A stretch of DNA of 64,000 bases from Chlamydoabsidia padenii (lineage: Eukaryota > Mucoromycota > Mucoromycetes > Mucorales > Cunninghamellaceae). Shown here in pieces: positions 45,401 through 56,991 of this stretch. The position numbers and the translations under genes were made by a program. The stretch covers positions 248,001 through 312,000 of the forward strand of contig JAIWND010000025.1 in assembly GCA_025330725.1 (NCBI GenBank), read 5' to 3'. Numbering within the stretch: position 1 is the stretch's first letter; every line of letters begins with the position of its first letter. The notes under the pieces are model-generated. The model was not told the origin of the DNA. It searched no databases and saw only the letters and a program-made list of their open reading frames with translations.

Positions 45401-46403
45401 GCAAACTGGATATAAACTATCAATCGTCTCATCACGAAAACTCTCACCCACTTTGCATGGACGTTTTAACAAAACTCCGCCTCGATAGATCTGGGAAAGG
45501 TAAAATGATCAACTAAATGTGTCTTTATTCAGTAAAATTAGATGATCAGACAACAGGAAAGAAACCAGTGGTTCACTCTTTAACATTAAATTGGATTGGA
45601 CGATGAACAAAAGTGGTGACGGTCTCTGACATTCTTTATCTCTCATCCCTTCTTCACTCACATAATTTAGGCTCTCTTTTTATCAGACCCCCCTTCTCAC
45701 TATAGTATAGACATAGCTGTAGACATAGTATAGAAATGACTTTGGATGTAATAAAAAAAAATCATATCAAGCACTCTGTGTACATAGGTCTTTGTAATAA
45801 GCGAAAAAGTATTAGGTAGTTGATTGTCTGATGGCCTAATACATATGATAGGAACGAATGGTACTGAACAACATGACATTGGGATCACATATATCATTAT
45901 CATAAAGCGGGTTTGACAATCACAGTCTCTGATTGAGAAACTAGTCTTTTACTACAATACTTCCTCTATTTCTTTTCTTCTCCTATCACCCTTTTAGCAT
46001 GATAAGTAACAAAAAAGACAGAGCTAGACTTTCGTTAAGCTCTTTTGACATTGTCAGTACAAAAGGAATGACAGGTACATATGACCTTAGACTTGGTTTG
46101 ATTGAAACGAGTGCCTGAAAGCTGAAATTTTTACTGAGAATCATAAAAGTAAACACTCATTTTATTGGCATCGGTTTGATAACGAGGTGAGGCCTGATAC
46201 TCTCCTTTTTTAGACACGGGAGATAATAAAAAGACCACAAGTCTGTACAGCTCCATACAAGGGACTTGGCGCTTGGTGTTCTATGTAAAGTTTGTTTTAA
46301 ATAGACTAAGCAATGCTCATGGCCCATTTATTGATGAGCATCCATTGTCCATTGAGACGGTAGAGCTCTTACAAGGAACCATAGGGTAAGCGGGGTTTGA
46401 AAC
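42428..46403. mobile_element. Element with ~1.1-1.4 kb imperfect terminal inverted repeats
   Basis: The left arm (about 42428-43540) matches the right arm (about 45000-46403) in reverse complement over much of its length. Paired blocks: 42650-42770 with 46080-46210; 42888-42975 with 45775-45880; 43160-43260 with about 45420-45590; 43340-43440 with about 45280-45350; 43455-43525 with 45000-45070. The outer ends read GGTTTCAGCCGCC... (left) and the reverse of GCGGGGTTTGAAACC (right), the window motif. No transposase was recognised in the 1.45-kb centre or arms. Mutations have made arms about 70-80% alike by eye, so it is an old element. Target duplication not determined. Confidence 0.7.
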
Positions 46404-46539
46404 CTGGTCCACAAGGGAAAACATGAAAAAAATGAAACCGTCCCCTTTCATGGATGTCTCCAAATGGTATTGGAAGAATCCATATTAAATTGATTCTGAT
46501 AGTTTTTTTCTTTTGGCCCGGAACATGATTTGACCTCTA

Positions 46540-47310
46540 TTGGGGAATTGCCAGGCGCAGGGAAAGTACGTACGGGATTTTGGTAAGAGCTCTACTGGCT
46601 CAGTTATCAAAAGATACTAATGATTAAAGTGCCGATGTGGACACTATACCATATTTCCAACAAACTGTACATAATTACCAATGTACCAAGACCCTTTTGT
46701 CGGTCAGTCCAGACTTGCGATGGCTTTTACTTGTCATCTGCAAGAAAGAAAGAAAAAGTACGAAGAGGAACCAGACTTTATTTTCAAATCTCCCTTGCCT
46801 CGACTAAGATTTGGAAAGGACTCTACTCGCTCAAATATCAACAGATGCTAATGATTAAAGTGGCAATGTGGACACTATGGCATATTTTCCACACAAGTCA
46901 CCGCCAAAACCAAGCTTCAAGACCCTTCTGCCAGGATGTTCTGGCTTGCGATGCCTTTTACCTTTTCTTTGCGACATTTTTTTTTTTCTAGACGAAAGGA
47001 AACATCATTATCAAACGCCGAACACCAAAATTCCACGTGCCTAGCAATTCCTTCCATCCATCAAATTGGAATGGTTTGGATGAAATGCATGAATGGAAGA
47101 CAGCGGCGCACGGAATTCCAATTCAAAGATCTACTTATAGGAAAGCCATCCATCCCATTCCGGCGCCTTTTGCCTTCCAATTTAAAGATAGCTTCATAGC
47201 GAAGCCACAACTCCAGCAGTGCGCAAACAGGCGTTGGTTTGAAAGACGGGATTCGAAGTTTGAGATTGGCGTAAGATACTTGGATTTTAATGCTTTATTT
47301 CAAATCCCGG
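46540..47310. repeat. Further fragments of the outer-arm repeat
   Basis: Two more copies of the 42470-type sequence, in the same orientation as the left arm, lie at about 46545-46740 and 46780-46960. A piece like the 15.2-kb short element (AACGCCGAACACC) is at 47014-47027. A 35-bp near-duplicate (beginning TTCCAATTCAAAG and TTCCAATTTAAAG) occurs around 47110-47210. An exact window motif, 47299-47309, closes the stretch. Confidence 0.6.
47299..47309 (-). promoter_or_regulatory. Exact copy of the CGGGATTTGAA motif
   Basis: Located at the edge of the repeat fragments, in no gene promoter; followed by CGGGGTTTCCCG, a partial palindrome. Confidence 0.35.
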
Positions 47311-47921
47311 CGGGGTTTCCCGAGGCTTAAATGCAGTGAGATGCATGAAATGTGGTCATTGCAAATAAGCTTTGATTACTGTCCTAGCCCAATCATTCTC
47401 ATCATCGATCAACTCATTCCTTGATGTTAATTATGAAGATGAGGATGGATGATGGCTGTATGTCATCATTCTAGTTCAGATGGGAGAAATGACATTCATT
47501 GCGGGGAAGGAATTCCATCTAGCAGTGAGCAGGTCAGAACCGGTGCTCATTTCATATTAATCATATATTGCCTTTCACTTATCAGATTGGTACAAGGAGT
47601 GGAAGGGGAAGGATGACAATGAGTATAATTGTAAAGAGTACTGTACTTACAGTACCTTTATCGGGATTTGAAATTCGCTGATCAGACCTCCCTTTTTTTT
47701 CCTTTTCCCTTGCTTTCTTTATTATTGACTCCTTTTTCTATCTTCTTCTTTTTCTTTTCTTCTTCCTTCTTTGATCTATTTTATACCTACACCTGTCTTC
47801 CTCCTTTATACTTTTACTGGATATACCGAACGCAACATCGTCGGACATTGACACAAACGGACACGCATCATTTATATATACAAATTTACCTTCCTACATC
47901 AACTAATAAACCTTCCACTTG
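47310..47921. other. Promoter spacer of the Hsp70-like gene
   Basis: No gene. It includes an exact motif at 47662-47672 and a long pyrimidine-rich leader at about 47690-47810 just before the start codon. Confidence 0.4.
47662..47672 (+). promoter_or_regulatory. Exact copy of the CGGGATTTGAA motif
   Basis: About 250 bp upstream of the Hsp70-like ATG, in the gene's orientation, and directly followed by a pyrimidine-rich leader that may mark the transcription start. Confidence 0.45.
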
Positions 47922-50303
47922 ATGTCTATTGATACACCGGCTTTTGATCTATCTGACTATTCTTATGTCATTGGTATCGGTAATATAGCTGACACTTGTA
48001 TATATTAAAAAAGAAAGATCTAAAACTCACTATTTGTATTCTACCTCCTTTTTTTTTTTTTTTTTTTCTGAATAGATTTCGGTACGACTTTCTCTGGATG
48101 TTGTTATGCTTTTACTAAAGATGGTGGTGACGAAATCGTGGACATTACAAGATGGTATGTATTAAAATCATGTAACAAAAAAAAAAAAAAAAAAGAAAGG
48201 TATTCTGATATAGGCTGCCTGGTTATTAACATACAAGCTACAATAAATCAACAGTAGTTTATATGATAATTCGAACACTCACCCCCCCTTTTTTTTCCCT
48301 TTTATTTTAACCGTGCTATAGGCCCAAGCAGATGAATGTATACCCCAAGACGCCAACACAATCACTCTATCGAAATGGATCCAACAAATTAGTAGCGTGG
48401 GGACAAGAAGCACGCAAACTGTCATTCAAACGCAACAATGTCGATCATTTACTATCAAGATTCAAGCTCCATCTGGATGAAAATCTGGAATTACCTCCAC
48501 TGCCTAATGGATTAACTGCATTGGACTGCATCACGGATTATCTAGAAGCCTTCCATACACATGTCACTGGTGAATTACAACGTGGATTTGCCTCTAACTA
48601 TGATCAATCCAAATTCCGATATTGTCTGACAGTACCTGCCATGTGGAGCGACCAAGCCAAGGCGACAATGCGGGAAGCGGCGATTCGAGCGGGCATCGTG
48701 AATAGGTGGGATCATCCGGATCGTCTCATGTTGATCTCTGAACCTGAAGCTGCTGCTCTGTATTGTGAAAAGAAATCGGAACAATTCAACCTCGGTCATG
48801 CTCAACGATTTATGATTTGTGATGCTGGTGGTGGTACGGTGGATTTGATCGTGTTCGAAATCGATGACTCTGGTAATCGGCGCTCGCTCAAGGAAGTAAC
48901 AAAGGGTCAGGGGGATTCTTGTGGATCAACATTCTTGGATATACGAATGCGGGATTACTTGAAGAATAGATTTTATAATCATGGGAAGGTCAGTGATACT
49001 GCTATGGAAGCTATGATGGAAACCTTTGTTGAAGCAATCAAGGTAATGTAAACTGATAAAATGATATATATATATATATTAACAACTAGGATTGAAATAC
49101 TCATTCACTTTGTAGCCACAATTCGATGGAGAAGAAGATCAATTCCTTCCTCTTCCCGCATCACTTGGTCTCGGTGATATGGATGATCCTGAAGCTGGTA
49201 TTGAAGATGGCAATCTACATTTGCCTGCTCAAGAACTACGCGAATATGTATTTGAACCTGTCATCCATCAAGTCCTCTATTTAATCGATGAACAACTACA
49301 TCAATCTCATATCATGCTGGATGCTGTCTTTTTGGTGGGTGGTTTTGGTCAATCTGTCTACTTGTACAGACGTGTACGTGAAGTATTTGAAAATCGGGTG
49401 GGTTTTATCGGTGTACCACCTCGTGGTGAATTGGCTGTGGTGCGTGGTGCGGTCTACTTTGGTTTGAACCCTCGTATGGTGACTGAACGTGTCTCAAGGC
49501 GTACTTATGGTGTGGAAACTCGGATGCTATTTGATCCTCGATCCGATCCTCCTGAACAATGCATTAAAGGTGATGATGGACGGCTCTTTTGTAAACAACG
49601 ATTCAGTATCTATGTAGATAAAGGTCAAGCCATTAAAGTCGATGAATGTGTTTCCAAGAACTTTATGATTGCCTATCCAAATGATACTGACACAGGTAAA
49701 AAAAGAGGAGGGCGGGGAATGACATTGAAAGGGGTCTTGCTTACTATCTTCAATAATCATTTAGATCTATTTGCATACGATGGACAAGGCGAAACGCCAA
49801 GACTAACAACAGATGCCAATGTATTCAAAGTGGCTCGCTTCCCTATCAAGATGCCTAAATTCCATGGTGTACAAAAAGGCGAACCTATCTTTATGACAAT
49901 CAAGATGTTTTTTGGTCAAACTGAAATCAAGATTGAAGCTCACATTCGCGACCGGGTTTTTACCTTTACATCAGCATTTGAAACGTTGGAACGTGGCCTA
50001 CTTGACTTTAATGCACAAGTACCGAAATCGGACGATGGTGATTCTGGTGGTTTGGTTGGACTGGTTGGTGGCTCAAGCTCAAATCTATCCTCGTACAATA
50101 ACTCCTCTTCTCGACCACCCTCATTACCTGTACAAAATGAATATGGATACCCTTCACCTGCTCGATCTTACCCAAGAAGTGAACGTGCTACGGATGATGA
50201 TAATACTTTTTACGATGGTGATTCCAAACACTCCAACAGCGGTGGATCCTCAACGAAAAAGAAATTATTTGGCATCAAATTCTCTTCAAACAAACGAAAG
50301 TAG
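47922..50303 (+). CDS. Atypical Hsp70 (HSPA12-like)
   Basis: Four exons (47922-47979, 48076-48154, 48322-49042, 49116-50303) encode 681 residues. The actin-like ATPase parts are visible: phosphate 1 DFGTTFSGCCYAF, phosphate 2 MICDAGGGTVDLIVFEI and the adenosine loop VFLVGGFGQSVYLYRRV. Between them are VPAMWSDQAKATMREAAIRA and ISEPEAAALYCEKK, typical of the HSPA12 branch rather than Ssa-type Hsp70. The last 250 residues contain a beta-rich segment (RFSIYVDKGQAIKV) but lack the usual EEVD end, and finish in a Ser-rich, Lys-rich tail. Such proteins are expanded in Mucoromycota; the client and role are unknown. Confidence 0.87.
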
Positions 50304-51441
50304 TCCTTCCCTTGCTCATTATCACTTTTATAATTAACCTTTTAGTATCATTATTACTACATTTATTATCTTATTCCACTGGGTATATTTTTTATATATT
50401 ATATCATACCAGACCCCCCCTTTTTTTTTTTTAATCTTACACACTTTGTCAATACATTATTGCATCCCCATCCCCTTTTATTATCAATTGATCAATAAAT
50501 GATATCAGGTATTTGTTTTAAATGTTGTTGCTGTTTTTACTGTCTTTGTCGTTATGTATGTGTCTGGATAGGATGATGATGTTTGTATTTGAATCTTGGC
50601 TGTTCCGTAAAAAGATGAAAGTCGGAAATATTGAAATCCCGACTTTTTTTTTTCATGCATTGATGATGGCTGTGTGTGTCATACACTGTTTACATATTCG
50701 ATAGCATACATGTTTATCACTTGTGTATATCATAAACTCCATATGTCACTCTATTGTATAATACAACTCTAGTCAGCCATGAGTACTGATATCAAAATGG
50801 ACTTGACCAGTTTCAGGTGACATCATGTCTTTCTTTGTCTTTTGTTTTTTTTTTAAAGTAAAAGTAATAATAGGAACGGTAATATTATGGCCTTTACTTT
50901 ATTGTGTATGATATGATGCGTTCTAAATCAGGAAATGATATTTCCACAGCCGCATATGATGATGAGTTTGATGGATATTTTTAGAGTATATGATTGTCCT
51001 CAAAAAGAACGTGTGGAGAGTACGTAGCATCACTTGGATTGTAATGCGGCGGGATCTGAATTAACTTGATTTTTAGTGCGGGAACAAGGCACATGGTGGA
51101 GTCAGTGTAACGAGAAACATCGTCATTTTTACACATATCATGGCAAATAGTATCGTTTTTAGGTCTTTTTCAAAAAGAAGAATAAGAAAAGAGAATGCAC
51201 CAGTTCATGTTTGATATCCATAGTGCTACTGTGCATCATGAAAACGAAAAAGTTTAACCTTCATCCAAAATTTCATTCTCCGATTGCGGCGGCCATAAAG
51301 TGGACGAGAAATAAAAGAAAAAACTCCTTTTCCCTCTTCCCCACTTTTTTATGTTTGTATCCTCCAGATACCCATTCTATATATATATATACCTACCTAT
51401 TTATTATATCATAAACTCTTTGTATCATACTTCTTCACCAA
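50304..51441. other. Intergenic, no gene seen
   Basis: Spacer with one-mismatch motif copies at 50631-50641 (minus) and 51050-51060 (plus). A TATA-rich run (51378-51392) precedes the kinase start by about 50 bp. No gene recognised. Confidence 0.4.
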
Positions 51442-52984
51442 ATGTCACCTTCTGCCACCACCATCAACGAGTCTGACGAAACTCTCAATAAGCACTGTTG
51501 GGATCTACCATTCGACAAGACGCCACCTCGATCCTCTTTGGAACCCAACAAACGAAGGTCTCTAGCAATGGAAACAGCAGCAATTAGCGTCACAGAATCT
51601 ACTAACCACCACAGAAATAGCCGACTCGGTGGTCTTCTTCATTCTCACTCTCATTCTGTCACCCTACAAAGATTAGATACTCATCCTCACGATCAACGTC
51701 GGCGGTCCATGGAAAACAACACCATTGCCGGCAGTCGAAGACTCGGTCGATCCTTTGGTGGACTCTTTCGACACTTGCAGCACTCTTGGCCACAAGAAAC
51801 TAGTACACTGTCGCCTCCTTTGAATACGAAAAGCCATCAGTCTTCTTCGTTTAATCATGTGAATCGATTGGAATCGAAATATGGTCCTTACATCAAGCCT
51901 ATCGAAAAGAAAAAGCATCTCGGCGGGAACAGGAAAAATATCGCCAGTGGGGCAACGGCTGTCATTCGTTTGGTGCAGCCTCGCGACTCCTCTTCTGTTT
52001 TGGCTGTCAAGGAATTCATCAAGAAGGACAAGAATGAAGACGAACGGACTTATCGAAAACGAATGCAAAATGAATACTGTATCAGCAAATCTGCTCGTGG
52101 GCATCCTCATGTGGTGGAAACTATGGACCTTGTATTGGATGAACATGATCGATGGTGTGCCGTAATGGAATATGTAAGTGCAGTACAAAAAGTAGAATTG
52201 TAAATACAACGACGATGATGATGAACTGACTCTTTTGCTTATATATATATACTAGTGTGCTGGTGGTGACTTGTTTAGCCTATTAGAAGAACGACCTTCA
52301 CTATCCACCATGGAACAATCCTGCTTATTCAAACAACTCTTATTGGGCCTCCAACACTTGCACTCGCTGGGAATCGCACATCGTGACATCAAACCTGAAA
52401 ACCTAGTGATGACCACCGGTGGCACATTGAAGATTGCAGATTTTGGGGTAGCTCATGTGGTGCAGACTTGCTTTGAAAAACAAGCCCATCCCTGTCATGA
52501 ATGGTGTGGTTCAGCAAATTTTTGGTCTCCAGAAATGTGGTCTCTGAAAAGTGCGGATGATGCTTATGATGGTCAGGCGTTGGATATGTGGAGTGCGGCT
52601 GTGACATACTACTGTATTCGGTTTCGCTCCTTGCCGTTCAAATGTAGCTTTTATCGGGTACCACCACTCCAGAACAAGGCCGTTGTGGGATCCCCGGCCA
52701 TGGTGGCTGCTGCCGAACAAGGGGATGCTGATTATCAACATTATATCGATCAACGTCAGGTTGATCCTTTACAGTGTGACTTGTGGCTAGGTCCAGGGCG
52801 GAATCAACAGGTCGATATGGATCTACGTGATTGTCTCTCTCACTTGATGGACCCTGATCCCAAGACACGCTGGACGGTGCATCAAGCTTTGGACTGTGAT
52901 TGGTTGAACAAGGTGGAAATGTGCGATGACGGCAAACTTGTCAATGGTTGGCGGCATTATCATTGTGCTCCCAAAGCGCATTGA
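51442..52984 (+). CDS. Protein kinase of the Hal4/Hal5 (Npr1-related) group
   Basis: Two exons (51442-52173, 52256-52984) encode 486 residues. A basic, His and Ser-rich N-terminal third (to about residue 150) leads into KYGPYIKPIEKKKHLGGNRK and the glycine-rich segment ASGATAVIRLVQP, the fungal Hal/Sat4 form. The catalytic Lys is in VLAVKEFIKK, the catalytic loop is HRDIKPENLV and the DFG is in KIADFGVAHV. The activation end is WCGSANFWSPEMW, where the group usually has GSDPYLAPE, so substrate contacts could differ. It ends GWRHYHCAPKAH, close to the HxH end of Hal4-type kinases. These kinases control plasma-membrane cation and nutrient transporters. Confidence 0.9.
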
Positions 52985-53589
52985 AAATATAGCATACGAT
53001 TATTCCCCCCTTTAGAATGTATAATAGTATATGTCTTCCTCCTCCTTTTTATTATTATCTAAACATATTATAATAAACGTCTAATTTATTTTTTAAACAC
53101 ATGTGATGGACTTTTTGACTATAATTACATATCGGACCCTTTAAAACATGGCCATTTAAGGTTTGGTTTCGATCTGCATGATTTTTTTTTGGGTCGGCAT
53201 TCAAATTGACAGTTTATTTTTAAAAACGACATCATATACTTTAAACTAGATTATTCCATTAGACAATACCGAGTTGAGGCACCAACCAGATGATGTGCCA
53301 TCTGAATTTCACACAGCACATATGGACATCTTACTGTTGGAGTCGTACCCTATAAATACATAAATAAATAAATAATAAAGCATGTGTCATGTATTTAATC
53401 CTTCCCACTCATTCCAAATCTACAATGTGAGCTAATCCTTCAAGTTGATCCAAACCCCCCGATTAGTTTTAAGAAGACCGTTTAAAAGAGAATCGTATTT
53501 GGTGTAATAAAGCATTGGGGAAGGAAAAGTGCTATCAAATAAAAAAAATAAAAAAAAGAGGGAGAGAATGTATTCATCACTAAATGAAT
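52985..53589. other. Intergenic, no gene seen
   Basis: Convergent spacer between the kinase and Egt1 genes. AT-rich, with short A runs; no gene recognised. Confidence 0.4.
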
Positions 53590-56467
53590 TTACAATGATC
53601 TACAAAGTCTAAATCCACTAAAGACATAAGGGTAGGCCGCTTGATACCAGTTTCTAAAAGAATGTCGTTCCGCGATCCGAGGATGAGTTGCCCAGCTACC
53701 ACCCAGCACCACACGATGTTTGCCATCAAAAAAGTCAGAAGAGTAACCAGGGTAAAGAAGACTTGAAGTAAAACCTTCATGTTGTTGCCAAACCGAGCTA
53801 GTCCATTCCCATACATCACCAATAACATGGACACCATCATTACTGAGGGCCAGAGGGGTCCAAGAGGCAAATCCAATATTAGCAGCATCCCGTCCCGGTT
53901 TATCATCATCCTTCATAGGCCACTTGTGTTCCATGGTCTTCCTAAACAAGACCATTTCTTCTTCGGTAGGCAGACGCATACCCTTCGCATCACCATAAGC
54001 ATCGGCTTGGACCCCTGAGACTTGGACAGGCCAGTTCACTCCCACCGAAAAGTCGCACAGGCCAAAGCATGTCTTAATCTTGGGCACTCCATTGTCGTTT
54101 GTCCATGAAGCTGGCCAGAGCGAGTCATTGTTGTCTTGGGTTTTCCAGAATTCATAGTATTCTCCATTGGTCACCGGCCGAGATTGGATTTCAAACGCCG
54201 ATACAGGCACCATGCGTTTCGGATGTTCGTTGTCCCAGCCAAATTCCACATGTTCCGTCGTCATTATCCCATCATTTGCTTCATCATCGTCATGCCCAAG
54301 TTGTACAGTCATGTTGTTATCATCGAATGGAATCATAGGTGCTTGGGATAGTATCTTGTCCTGTTTTTGTTGTTGTTGTTGCTGAGCATACCACCAACTG
54401 GGAGCGGCCACGGGAGGAGGATTGATGTTTGGGCTTTGTAATAGCATATACAATAGCGTTTCCAGATGCATCGCTTCATGTTCAAAACACATCCAAACCA
54501 CACGAGCAGCACGTTGACGACAAGGCACCATCCAGGCCAAAGCACCATCGGTATTCTTGTATCCCTCCGCATCCCAATGCAACAGCAGTTTTCGAAGTCG
54601 GTGTCGGATACGTTGTTGATACTGTAAAATGGATTCCACTGAGGGCCAGTCTTGTTTTTCCGAAGGTACCTCTGAATGAGGATTACATTGTGTAGGATCA
54701 TCCATATCAGGATCAATACCACGTTCAAATATATCGGCAAAAGCAGTAGGTTCAGTCAGACCACAAGAGAAAGAAGTGGATGATTGTTCAACTGATGATA
54801 ATTCTTGATCGGCCTGATGTCGAGAGAGCATAATATCCAAAAAGGCAGGAATATGTCCAAGGTAAAAGATGAATGGATGTCGGAGAGCAATAGGTCGTTC
54901 AAACAGCATCGTCCTGTGATCCAGTATAGTTCGAGTCACCACATCCCAACTTGTCCATAGTTGTTCCCATTCGTGTATGGAAGGAACAGCTTGAGGCCAA
55001 TGTTTAGATCCAGTAATGTTGATGAGACTGCCAGCGGCATGAGCTGGTACCTGCTGAGCCGATTCTTGAGATTTGCCAGTGTCACAGGTTGTACAATTTA
55101 GTTGTTCTTGTTGGACCAAAGCTACGTCATATTGATAATCAAAGGGAAATAGAGTTGCCAGAGTGCCTTGATTGTCACGTTCAAAATGGAAGGGTCGACA
55201 TTCGGTCAAAACCAAACGATATTGATGCTGCGGATCCATCCATTGTTCCACTATATCCAATTCAGCCCCATTAAGTACATGTGTGATTTCCTCCATACTG
55301 TATTTGTAAGAGTGTTCCACATGAATCAATTCATCCTTCATCACCTGTATACATAACCGTTCATTCTTCTTTTTCGACTGTTGTTGCTGTTGTTTATCAT
55401 TGTTGGGTGTATAGTTTAAAACCAAGTCCTTTTTTGCCCGATAATGAGCCACATGTCGTCCATGGTAAGATTGGTATCGGGAGTCGTAATCGAAATCACC
55501 CTTCTTGAATAGATCTTGACCAAGAATAACATTGACGTGATCCAACCCATTCATAATAAATTGCCGAGTCACACCTTGAGAGTCATCATACGCCTTGGAG
55601 ATAATTGAAGGATCATTTCTTCTGTCAAACCCAATAACACAGAGATCGCCTGGTTCCAAACATGTTCTTTGTATACGACGTAAAAACACAGCAGATTCTT
55701 GACGTGATTCATTCCCAATAGAGCTACCAAGCCAGAGGACCACCTTTGGAGTACCACGATTGGTGTATTGTTGACTTAACCATGGTATACCTTGTTCATA
55801 TGTTCCAAGAAGACCTACCAATTGTACATGATTGAATTGACCACCAAGAGAAGAGAGTGACTTGGTTAATTCATGTTGATCCAAATCCAAAGCATAGTAG
55901 ATTACATGTTTCTTCTTCTTTTCAATAGCCTTGAGAATCAATTCAGTTTTTCGAAGTGATCTATTAATACAAGAGAGTTAGTTATGGAATGGTTTCTTTC
56001 ATTATGACTTACCCAGCCCCTAGTTCAATAATGATAGAATTGTCTTTCACTTTATCAGCCAGTTCATCCGCGTGGGTTTCCAGAATAGCCCGTTCAGCAT
56101 TGGTTAAATAGTAATCATCCAAATAAGTGATTTGATCAAATAGTTGTAGACCCAATTTATCATAAAGCACAAACGTGGGGATAGTCTTATGTGAAGCCGG
56201 TTGGTCCAAAGAGTCCAAGATAGTGTCCACTAGATCAGCACTGTTGAATGCATCTTCTTCCATGGAGGGATGAGTAGAAGGTGGTGGTGAAGGAGGTGCC
56301 GTCATGTTTACTTGAGATCTTTCATTACCATCAGTGGTTGTTGTCGTCACCTTGTCTTCGCCAGCCAATGAGATGGAATGAGATTTATTCCTGGAAGCAT
56401 CCGTTGTCCGAATATCAAGAATGGTGTAAGCTTGAGCTGGAAGAGTAGTATCACTTGAAGGAATCAT
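53590..56467 (-). CDS. EGT1: Ergothioneine biosynthesis protein Egt1
   Basis: Two exons (56013-56467, 53590-55960) encode 941 residues joined in the codon of ELGAGSLRKTE. The N-terminal domain (SAM-dependent histidine Nalpha-methyltransferase, EgtD-like) shows LYDKLGLQLFDQITYLDDYY, ERAILETHADEL and KVVLWLGSSIGN. A central DinB-like domain contains a possible metal site in FEHEAMHLETLLYMLLQ (HxxxH). The C-terminal domain is a formylglycine-generating-enzyme-like sulfoxide synthase: NGEYYEFWKTQDN, RLPTEEEMVLF, GDVWEWTSSVW and VLGGSWATHPRIAERHSFRN, ending FSGFRLCRSL. Together they make hercynylcysteine sulfoxide from histidine and cysteine; a separate lyase would finish the pathway. A poly(A)-rich leader lies at 56533-56555. 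Confidence 0.95.
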
Positions 56468-56991
56468 TGTTTTTGATATATGTATATGTATATATAAAGA
56501 AAAGGTTTAGTTTGTAATGTTGTTGTTTTTTTAAAAAAAAAAAAAAAAAAAAAAAGAGAGAGAGAAAGAGAAAGGAATTATATAGTCGCATAAGCGAAAA
56601 AAGTCGGGGTTTGAATCTAGTAACCCCCGCCATGTTAGTTCTAGTTCAGTAAGATCTCGATGTATATGAGAGGTTCTATGGCTCATGCTTTGTGATACCC
56701 GATGATGGCCACAAATTGATGGAACCTATTCATGTGATGTGATGAGATTACGACAATGACGAGTGATTTCACATTTTCCCACGTCCCATAAAGAAAAATA
56801 AAAATGCATGTACATGTACGCGCTGACACAACATATACAAAAAGACATTTTTAAAGGATAATTTATTCTAAAGTTTTTAATGTATAGCTACAATCTATGT
56901 AATGATGATGATAATGATAACAATGGGTAATAATTGTGGGTGGTGTCTAAAAGGAGCAGGGAGAGGGGGTATTTCTATTATGCGCAAAGTT
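56468..56991. other. Intergenic, no gene seen
   Basis: Spacer between Egt1 and the SEL1 protein gene. A motif copy with one mismatch (CGGGGTTTGAA) at 56605-56615 points away from Egt1. An A/T homopolymer and (AG)n lie at 56530-56570. Confidence 0.4.

Noticed and set aside
50522..50704. Short plus-strand frame with a signal-like start
   Set aside because: Its sequence after the hydrophobic start is unlike a mature secreted peptide and runs through a motif copy and poly(T).
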